In this document: in pieces, positions 6,562-11,531 of the stretch | Numbering within the stretch: position 1 is the first letter of the stretch | How the letters are laid out: each line of letters starts with the position of its first letter | DNA from: Deltaproteobacteria bacterium | GTDB taxonomy: Bacteria > SAR324 > JACQKK01 | Assembly: GCA_029858165.1 (NCBI GenBank) | Contig: JAOUFO010000032.1 | Location: forward strand, 1 to 11,531 | DNA length: 11,531 bases | Direction of reading: 5' to 3' | Translations under genes and position numbers: made by a program | The notes under the pieces: generated by a model | Seen by the model: the letters and a program-made list of their open reading frames with translations, nothing else | Databases searched by the model: none | What the model was told of the DNA's origin: nothing

Positions 6562-7989
6562 ATGGAACCCATATACGGCCTTATTGTGGCGGGAGGATCC
6601 GGAACCCGCCTTTGGCCGCAAAGCCGGTCCGGCCACCCCAAGCAGCTATTGGACCCCTTGGGATCAGGCGGCCCTACATTGATTCAATCGGCCTTATCTC
6701 GCTTTTTGCAGTTTATCCCCCCAGACAATATCCTGACGGTTGTCAATTCCCGTTACGATTACCAAGTCGCCCGTCAATTCTCAGAAATTGACTCTTCATA
6801 TCCCCTGCAAAATATCCTTAGAGAACCCCTGGGTAAAAACACCGCCCCCGCCATATTGTGGGGCGCCCTTGTGGTGCGGTCCCTCCACCCCGATGCCTGT
6901 TTGGCGGTGGCCTGGGCTGATCACCTGATTTCCGGTGATGATGAATTCAACCGGGCGTTTCACACCGCCCTTCAGGCGGCAAAGGATGGCCGACTGGTAT
7001 CCATAGGAATTCAACCCACCCGGCCGGCCCCTGAATTCGGATACATGGAAGCCTCCACTGAAATGAATCCGGGTGTGTTTGGAATCAAAAGGTTTATTGA
7101 AAAACCTGACCCCGCTTTGGCTGAGAGCATTTTTGGTGATGGAAATCATTACTGGAATGCGGGCCTGTTTGTTTTTCATGTAAACACACTGATTGAAGAA
7201 TTTAAGAATCTGGCACCAGAAACTTATGGGGCTTTTGTTGGAAACACAACCCAAACCCGGGTGGATTTGTCCGACCCGGCGTTTGTATTAAAATGTTTTG
7301 AAACAGCTCCTTCATCCCCCATAGACACTCTTCTGCTGGAAAAAACAAAAAAGCTTTGCCTGGTACCCAGTCATATTCATTGGAGTGATTTGGGTTCCTG
7401 GGATGTGGTCTTTCAACAGTCTCACCCTGACGGAAACGGAAACACCTTAATCGGCAACACGGTTGCCTTGGAATCCAGAAACAATTTTATCAAAGGGGGA
7501 AAACGGTTAATCGCCGCGGTTGGAGTTGAAAATCTGATTGTGGTGGATACCGAGGACGCATTGCTTGTTTGCCACATGAAATCCGCTCAGGATATTAAAA
7601 ACCTGGTATCGGTTCTTAAAACCGGGAATCACCCTGAGGTAGAAAACGGAACCACTGTGGAAAGGCCCTGGGGAAGTTACACGGTGTTATTTGAAGACTC
7701 TGGGTTTAAAGTGAAAATCATCAAAATCCTTCCGGGAAAAAGGCTTTCTTTGCAATACCACCACCACCGGTCGGAAGATTGGGCCGTGGTAGAAGGAATT
7801 GTGGATGTGACCTTGGATGACACAACCTCCAGGCTCGCCATAGATGATTTTATTCACATTCCCCCCCAAGCCCGCCATCGGATATCCAATCCCGGAACAT
7901 CCCCCGCCAGAATTGTTGAAGTGCAGCACGGAAGCTATCTGGGAGAGGATGATATTGTTCGTTTGGAGGACGATTACCACAGGATTTGA
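6562..7989 (+). CDS. manC: Mannose-1-phosphate guanylyltransferase / mannose-6-phosphate isomerase, bifunctional
   Basis: The N-terminal domain joins mannose-1-phosphate and GTP to form GDP-mannose, the substrate of Gmd. The C-terminal cupin domain is the type II phosphomannose isomerase that supplies mannose-6-phosphate from fructose-6-phosphate. The protein has 475 residues, typical for the bifunctional form. The nucleotidyltransferase signature GGSGTRLWPQSR is at 11-22, followed by PKQ at 26-28. FIEKPD (178-183) and YWNAGLFVF (197-205) follow. The isomerase part begins near RPWGSY (368-373) and has GKRLSLQYHHHRSEDWAVVEG (392-412). It ends in the common DIVRLEDDYHR. An in-frame GTG at 6550 is an alternative start; neither start has a good ribosome binding site. 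The gap from gmd to this gene shows nothing I can support. Phosphomannomutase (manB) is absent from the window and must be encoded elsewhere. Confidence 0.95.
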   Translation: MEPIYGLIVAGGSGTRLWPQSRSGHPKQLLDPLGSGGPTLIQSALSRFLQFIPPDNILTVVNSRYDYQVARQFSEIDSSYPLQNILREPLGKNTAPAILWGALVVRSLHPDACLAVAWADHLISGDDEFNRAFHTALQAAKDGRLVSIGIQPTRPAPEFGYMEASTEMNPGVFGIKRFIEKPDPALAESIFGDGNHYWNAGLFVFHVNTLIEEFKNLAPETYGAFVGNTTQTRVDLSDPAFVLKCFETAPSSPIDTLLLEKTKKLCLVPSHIHWSDLGSWDVVFQQSHPDGNGNTLIGNTVALESRNNFIKGGKRLIAAVGVENLIVVDTEDALLVCHMKSAQDIKNLVSVLKTGNHPEVENGTTVERPWGSYTVLFEDSGFKVKIIKILPGKRLSLQYHHHRSEDWAVVEGIVDVTLDDTTSRLAIDDFIHIPPQARHRISNPGTSPARIVEVQHGSYLGEDDIVRLEDDYHRI

Positions 7990-8067
7990 CGCCCAATCTT
8001 TTTTAATTGTGTCTTAAACTTTTTTTTTGTTATGGTAAGTGCCATTACCGTTAATAAGGGCTGCCCT

Positions 8068-9024
8068 ATGAAACGATATCCATCCTACCCTGTAACCCCC
8101 TCTTCAACCGGAAGCCTTATTCCGGAATTGGATCAAAAAGCCGGTGACTTCCGCCAAGCGTCCATTGCGCCCGAAACAAAAAGAGCCTTGTTCAAAAACT
8201 GGAAGGGGTTTGAGGATTGGTGCCAGTTCAATCACCTTTCGGCATTCCCCAGTTCCATCCATACGCTGGAGGTCTACCTGACCTATCTGGCATTGCAAGG
8301 CAAAAAAACATCCACCATAGAGCAGGCCAAGTGGTCTATTGATGCCAGGCATAAAATGGCGGGTTATCCCCCACCCGGCCAAGCCGAAAGGGTAAAAGCC
8401 ACCTTAAATGGGATCCGGCGAAAGCAGGGAATGGCCTCAACCTCAAAAGAGGCTTTGACCATAGACCACATCCGAACCATCCGTTTTGAATCCACTTTGG
8501 GTGGATTGCGTGATAAGGCGTTGTTGTTGTTTGGATTTGCAGGAGGGTTCAGAAGGTCTGAATTGGCAAACATCCGGGTTTCTGATTTGAGCCAAACGGA
8601 TTTCGGTTTTAGGGTTCTGATCCAAAAATCAAAAACAGATCAGGAGGGGCGGGGGGAATGGGTGAATGTGGTGTCCTCATCCTACTCTAAAACAGATTGC
8701 CCGGTCCAGGCTCTTCAGGCTTGGCTGAAAGCCGCGAATATCCAATCGGGCCTCGTTTTTAGGGGGCTGACCAAGGGAGGCCATTTGAGATCAGCTTTAT
8801 CCACGGTTTCCATTGGCCTTATCGTAAAAAAGGCGGCCATCGCATGCGGGTTGGATTCAACCCAATATGGAGGCCATTCCCTGCGGGCAGGTTGTGCCAC
8901 CTATCTGCTGGATAAAAATATCCCTTTGAATATCGTGGCCAAACAGCTGCGTCATCGGAAAGCGGATACCACCCTGAGGTATGACCGAAACACCACTTCA
9001 AAAGCGATAAAAGGGGTTTATTAA
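8068..9024 (+). CDS. Cre-like tyrosine recombinase / integrase
   Basis: This is a site-specific recombinase that cuts and rejoins DNA through a covalent phosphotyrosine. The 318 residues hold an N-terminal helical DNA-binding (core-binding) domain (KRALFKNWKGFEDWCQF onward) and a C-terminal catalytic domain. The catalytic set looks complete: R162 in GFRRSEL, K189 in KSKTDQEG, H270 and R273 in HSLRAG, H296 in LRHRKAD and the nucleophile Y305 in LRYDR. The layout resembles Cre-type enzymes found on plasmids and chromosomal islands rather than XerC/XerD. I chose the ATG at 8068 because AAGGG lies about 7 bases upstream. An in-frame ATG at 8032 has no such signal and would add 12 residues. No excisionase, tRNA gene or att-like direct repeat is visible nearby. 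Its target is unknown. Confidence 0.9.
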   Translation: MKRYPSYPVTPSSTGSLIPELDQKAGDFRQASIAPETKRALFKNWKGFEDWCQFNHLSAFPSSIHTLEVYLTYLALQGKKTSTIEQAKWSIDARHKMAGYPPPGQAERVKATLNGIRRKQGMASTSKEALTIDHIRTIRFESTLGGLRDKALLLFGFAGGFRRSELANIRVSDLSQTDFGFRVLIQKSKTDQEGRGEWVNVVSSSYSKTDCPVQALQAWLKAANIQSGLVFRGLTKGGHLRSALSTVSIGLIVKKAAIACGLDSTQYGGHSLRAGCATYLLDKNIPLNIVAKQLRHRKADTTLRYDRNTTSKAIKGVY

Positions 9025-9028
9025 CCCC
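9009..9028 (-). terminator. Intrinsic terminator for the PilZ gene, overlapping the recombinase stop
   Basis: GGGGTT (9013-9018) and AACCCC (9023-9028) form a perfect 6-bp stem with a 4-base loop. Read on the minus strand, the stem is followed at once by TTTT and then a further T-rich stretch, as expected for a rho-independent terminator. It lies about 50 bases after the PilZ stop. Read on the plus strand, the same hairpin contains the recombinase stop codon but has no T tract. Confidence 0.6.
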
Positions 9029-9075
9029 CTGGGTGGAACAGTTTAAATTGAATTACGACCGTTTTTGGTGTCTGG

Positions 9076-9450
9076 TTATGTGCTTATTTCACCCGAAAAG
9101 TTCGTTGCATCGGGCGTATTCAACAAATCAAGAATTTCCATCAACTCCTCTGACGTCAGTAATTTTTTGAGCCTACCCCTTACTCTGTATTTGAATTTAT
9201 CATCATTGTTTCCTCCTTCGGTCTTTTCACACTGCAAAACCTTCAAATCCAGGATTTTATCCACCCTCACCCTTAGGGTGATGAGACGATCCTTGCTGAT
9301 CCAGGATTCAGATAAAAAGGAGAGACCTCCTTGTGAAATGTCCAAAATCGGCAGCTCCATATATCCCAAATAAATGGGGACCAGCCTTGGCTCATTAAAA
9401 AAAAACCTCTTGTTTTTTCTGCGTTCTTTCGCCAGCGCAATTTTTTCCAT
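9076..9450 (-). CDS. PilZ-domain protein, probable c-di-GMP receptor
   Basis: PilZ domains bind cyclic di-GMP and pass the signal to motility, adhesion or polysaccharide machinery. The 124-residue single-domain protein has both halves of the binding site. The basic RxxxR motif is R11-R15 in ERRKNKRF, and DxSxxG is D37-S39-G42 in ILDISQGGLSF. Beta-strand-like stretches follow (RLITLRVRVDKILDLKVLQC, residues 55-74), then FKYRVRGRL and a C-terminal helix. There is no signal peptide or membrane segment. GGAGG lies just upstream of the ATG, 3 bases away, which is close but usable. It follows the receiver-like gene on the same strand after 104 bases and may be co-transcribed with it. Its output partner is unknown; the nearby GDP-fucose locus makes surface polysaccharide a reasonable guess, no more. 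Confidence 0.85.
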   Translation of the reverse strand: MEKIALAKERRKNKRFFFNEPRLVPIYLGYMELPILDISQGGLSFLSESWISKDRLITLRVRVDKILDLKVLQCEKTEGGNNDDKFKYRVRGRLKKLLTSEELMEILDLLNTPDATNFSGEIST

Positions 9451-9554
9451 AATCCTCCAGCCTAACTTTTCAAGGAATTGAGATTCAAAAAGGGTACTGA
9501 GTTAAACGCAGGAGAGAACATTTTGGCTGGGTTTTTTGAAAATTCACAAAACCA

Positions 9555-10169
9555 TCACATTTTATGTCCACGGCAGATTGCTGCCAACCAACCAGGGGGT
9601 TTGGGCCCCATGCCAGCAACCGGTTTCTGAAAAAGTGTTGTTCTCTCGGCTATATTTAAAGTTATGAAATTGCCTGCCATTCTTCCTTTTTCATTTATTC
9701 CGGCATCCGGAAATGAACCTTGTTTTTTCTTTCTCAATCGGGAGACAATGTTACGAAAGGCCAATTCATTTGTTTGAATCGAAGTTTTGGGATGCCTTCT
9801 GGGCCCACCGGTTAACGTTTTTTCAAGGATCGCCAGCACATCCAGGGGAGGGGTCTCCTCAGGCAGAGATTCCACAACCTGGGGAAGATCAGAATAGAAT
9901 ACTGTTCCGTGAACCCTGGGATAAAGATGAATGACAGGCAAAGGTGAAACCTTGGCCAACTCCTGGGCAATATCTTGATTTAATTTTGGATTTCCAATGG
10001 TTTCAACCCAAAGAATAATATCGGGTCTTTGTTTTTTCAACAACTCCGCAACCGCGATCGGTCCCCGGGCCTTTAGACAGTGAAACCCGCGCCCTTCCAA
10101 AAGCAGAGCCAGGCTTTCAGAATCAGGCCGGTCATCCATCAAAAGAATGGATTTTCTATTTTTTCCCAT
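9555..10169 (-). CDS. Degenerate response-regulator receiver protein
   Basis: The first 120 of 204 residues fit a CheY-like receiver fold: KSILLMDDRPDSESLALLLEGRGFHC at 6-31 gives beta1 and helix 1 with the acidic pair D12-D13. RPDIILW at 48-54 is beta3, and PLPVIHLYP at 77-84 is beta4. In a working receiver, a phospho-accepting Asp stands six residues after the Pro of RPD; here that position is V55, followed by E56. The switch Thr/Ser after beta4 is Y83, and the conserved Lys-Pro near beta5 is not seen (TPPLDVL). It is therefore probably a pseudo-receiver that is not phosphorylated in the normal way. Residues 121-204 are basic, Pro- and Gly-containing and match no output domain I know. The start follows CAGG about 8 bases upstream. 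The PilZ gene lies downstream on the same strand. Confidence 0.75.
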   Translation of the reverse strand: MGKNRKSILLMDDRPDSESLALLLEGRGFHCLKARGPIAVAELLKKQRPDIILWVETIGNPKLNQDIAQELAKVSPLPVIHLYPRVHGTVFYSDLPQVVESLPEETPPLDVLAILEKTLTGGPRRHPKTSIQTNELAFRNIVSRLRKKKQGSFPDAGINEKGRMAGNFITLNIAERTTLFQKPVAGMGPKPPGWLAAICRGHKM

Positions 10170-10250
10170 ATTCCATACCTGACGGGCACAATTGGTGAGG
10201 CTTCAACTGTTTGAAATCAACATCCATTCACCCCCCTATGTATGAACCAT

Positions 10251-10269
10251 AAAAAATACGTTATTTTTT
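10251..10269. promoter_or_regulatory. AT-rich palindrome between the divergent receiver and pseudouridine synthase genes
   Basis: AAAAAATA (10251-10258) and TATTTTTT (10262-10269) are exact reverse complements around CGT. The palindrome ends 14 bases before the pseudouridine synthase ATG and lies in the only 114-base gap between two divergent genes. It could be an operator or simply an AT-rich promoter region. On the minus strand, TTGAAG and TATTTT 17 bases apart overlap it as a weak promoter candidate. Confidence 0.3.
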
Positions 10270-10283
10270 GAATATCTTCAATT

Positions 10284-11228
10284 ATGGCTAAGCTTTCCTT
10301 TCAATATGTTTCAGGAATTCAATCTCCCGAATCCCTTATCAACTTTCTTTGTCGTCGTTTTAAATACAATGATGGTGATAAATGGATGGATATGATTTTA
10401 CAGGGCAGGGTGACTGTGAACGGGGCCGCGGTGATGCCCCACTACATATTGGAAACCGGAAACAAAGTGCTCTATGAACAACCTGAGGGAGGAGAACCCG
10501 AAATTGATGTGCGGTATGATGTTTTATATGAGGACGATGACCTTTTGGCCGTATCCAAATCCGGCAACATCCCTACCAGCCCGTCTGGTAAATACTGGCA
10601 CAATTGCCTGGTTCATCTTTTGCAGAAAGAAAAAGGAATCCCCGGATTGTATGCAGTCCACCGATTGGATCGGGAAACCAGCGGAATCAATTTGTTTGCA
10701 AAAACAAAACATTCAGCAAAAATCATGGGTAACAAATTCAACCAAGGAGAAATATTCAAATCTTACACCGCCATTTGCAAAGGGTATCTTCCTGAAAAGC
10801 AGGTGATTGTTTCCGGCAGGTTGGGGAAAGACCCTGAAAGCGGGATTCACATCAAACAGGCCATTGTCCCAGATGGCCGCCCGAGCCAAACGATATTTCA
10901 TTTGCAAGCCTATTTTCCCCAGGCCAGCCTGGTGTCCATTTTCCCCCTGACGGGTCGCACTCATCAGATTCGGGCCCATGCCCAGCATATAGGCCATCCT
11001 ATCGTGGGGGATAAACTGTATGGTGCCTCGGAGGAATCCTTTTTGGCCTGGTTGGAAAGCGGGGAAAGGAATTCAACCGACAGGCACTTGTTACACGCCA
11101 CCCAACTTTCTTTTCAGCATCCCACCCAAAACAAAGAGGTTCATATAACCTCATCCCCAAAGGGCATTATCCAATTGTATTTAAATAACTTGAGACCTCT
11201 GCATAACTGCCAAAAGCTCCCGTTTTGA
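10284..11228 (+). CDS. RluA-family pseudouridine synthase, C-terminus rewritten by a MITE
   Basis: The enzyme isomerises specific uridines in ribosomal RNA or tRNA to pseudouridine. It has 314 residues. An S4-like RNA-binding region spans about 14-66 (LINFLCRRFKYNDG, then ILQGRVTVNGAAV). The catalytic domain begins near 78 with VLYEDDDLLAVSK. The diagnostic motif HRLDRETSG is at 126-134 with catalytic D129. LTGRTHQIRAHAQHIGHPIVGDKLYG (222-247) is the second family signature. Which uridine it modifies (RluC, RluD, TruC or another type) cannot be told. There is no clear Shine-Dalgarno. Residues from 303 on (RPLHNCQKLPF) and the stop are encoded by an inserted MITE-like element. Removing the element and one target copy would give NNLSKF and a TAA at 11349-11351. 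The catalytic core is untouched, so the protein is probably active. Confidence 0.92.
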   Translation: MAKLSFQYVSGIQSPESLINFLCRRFKYNDGDKWMDMILQGRVTVNGAAVMPHYILETGNKVLYEQPEGGEPEIDVRYDVLYEDDDLLAVSKSGNIPTSPSGKYWHNCLVHLLQKEKGIPGLYAVHRLDRETSGINLFAKTKHSAKIMGNKFNQGEIFKSYTAICKGYLPEKQVIVSGRLGKDPESGIHIKQAIVPDGRPSQTIFHLQAYFPQASLVSIFPLTGRTHQIRAHAQHIGHPIVGDKLYGASEESFLAWLESGERNSTDRHLLHATQLSFQHPTQNKEVHITSSPKGIIQLYLNNLRPLHNCQKLPF

Positions 11229-11333
11229 TAAAAAAGCGGGGGTTTGGGGGCCGCAGGCCTCCAATCATATCAACCCCCTTCCCTTTGGGCAGGGGGCAGG
11301 GGGATGGGAAAAAACGAGTTGTGCAGAGGCCTC
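11192..11333. mobile_element. MITE-like element, 142 bp, with 17-bp terminal inverted repeats and 5-bp target duplication
   Basis: The left end GAGACCTCTGCATAACT (11192-11208) and the reverse complement of the right end, GAGGCCTCTGCACAACT (11317-11333), agree at 15 of 17 positions. The element is flanked by identical AACTT copies (11187-11191 and 11334-11338), as after transposition. It has no room for a transposase and would need one supplied in trans. The interior is G/C-run rich with a nested hairpin at 11238-11278: an outer GGGGGTT/AACCCCC stem and an inner 9-bp stem around GCA at 11253-11255. A second hairpin, CCCTTTGGG, is followed by a four-run G-quadruplex motif at 11287-11308. It lies between two convergent genes and covers the 3' end of the pseudouridine synthase gene. 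The parent insertion-sequence family is not identified; 5-bp duplications occur in several. Confidence 0.8.
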
Positions 11334-11355
11334 AACTTATCAAAGTTTTAAAATG

Positions 11356-11531
11356 TCAGGGTTGTTCATTTGAAATATCCGTAGATTGTTTCAATTGTTT
11401 TTCTTTGACTGAGGGGGGCAACACCTTCCGTTTGAACAGCCAGTAGCCCAGCCCCAATACCAGCAATGCGGACAATCCCATCAATCCGTATTTTTTGGCC
11501 AAATGAACATCCCTCAAGGCTTCATCCAAAC
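11356..11531 (-). CDS. C-terminal part of a membrane-anchored protein (5' end outside the window)
   Basis: The minus-strand frame is open from the right edge (first full codon ending at 11529) to a TGA at 11356-11358, giving 57 residues. The fragment starts LDEALRDVHLAKKY, then has one strongly hydrophobic segment (GLMGLSALLVLGLGYWLF), a KRK stop-transfer cluster, and a hydrophilic tail of about 25 residues. This is the usual picture of a C-terminal membrane anchor with the tail in the cytoplasm. No family can be named from this piece. Before the MITE insertion, its stop would have been only four bases from the convergent stop of the pseudouridine synthase gene. Composition and reading frame look coding, but only a short piece is visible. 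Confidence 0.6.
   Translation of the reverse strand, partial: LDEALRDVHLAKKYGLMGLSALLVLGLGYWLFKRKVLPPSVKEKQLKQSTDISNEQP

Noticed and set aside
8001..8036. TTGTGT and TATGGT boxes about 18 bases apart before the recombinase
   Set aside because: The match to a sigma-70 promoter is weak and the spacer is mostly a T run. It is compatible with a promoter but not strong enough to list.
8068..11338. The recombinase and the MITE as the two ends of one mobile island
   Set aside because: The MITE has its own target duplication and ends. Nothing matching its ends is seen near the recombinase, and the genes between them look like ordinary chromosomal genes.
1..11531. CRISPR array, tRNA or rRNA genes
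   Set aside because: No regularly spaced direct repeats, cloverleaf-like sequence or rRNA segments were seen on either strand.

Overview
The window reads as part of a Gram-negative bacterial chromosome. It carries housekeeping genes, a nucleotide-sugar locus and several accessory features. No ribosomal RNA or other strong taxonomic marker is present. The gene set (Lon, an A-type iron-sulfur carrier, AroQ, Ndk, GDP-fucose synthesis, a PilZ protein and a receiver-like protein) suits a proteobacterium or a related phylum such as Desulfobacterota or Nitrospinota. That placement is an inference with low confidence.

Layout: The left end (1-1260, minus) is the first half of the Lon protease gene, running off the window. 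A divergent intergenic region holds a good sigma-70 type promoter for a rightward group: an IscA/HesB-type Fe-S carrier, 3-dehydroquinate dehydratase (aroQ), nucleoside diphosphate kinase (ndk) and a 417-residue protein I do not recognise. Next come three rightward genes, fcl, gmd and manC. Together they convert mannose-1-phosphate to GDP-mannose and then to GDP-L-fucose, a donor for surface polysaccharide. No glycosyltransferase or phosphomannomutase lies in the window. A solitary Cre-like tyrosine recombinase follows.

Right of the recombinase, two minus-strand genes form a likely signalling pair. One encodes a receiver-domain protein that has lost its phosphoacceptor and other switch residues; the other encodes a small PilZ (c-di-GMP binding) protein. 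A hairpin that overlaps the recombinase stop codon, followed by a T tract on the minus strand, looks like the terminator of the PilZ gene. A divergent RluA-family pseudouridine synthase comes next, and the window ends in the 3' end of a minus-strand gene for a protein with a C-terminal membrane segment.

The most notable non-gene structure is a 142-bp MITE-like element at 11192-11333. It has 17-bp terminal inverted repeats, a perfect 5-bp target duplication (AACTT), strong internal hairpins and a G-quadruplex motif. It inserted into the last codons of the pseudouridine synthase gene and now supplies the protein's C-terminus and stop codon. A second unexplained structure is a perfect 18-bp inverted repeat inside the 3' part of the unrecognised gene. 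I found no CRISPR array, no tRNA or rRNA, and no clear multi-gene novel defence or mobile system.
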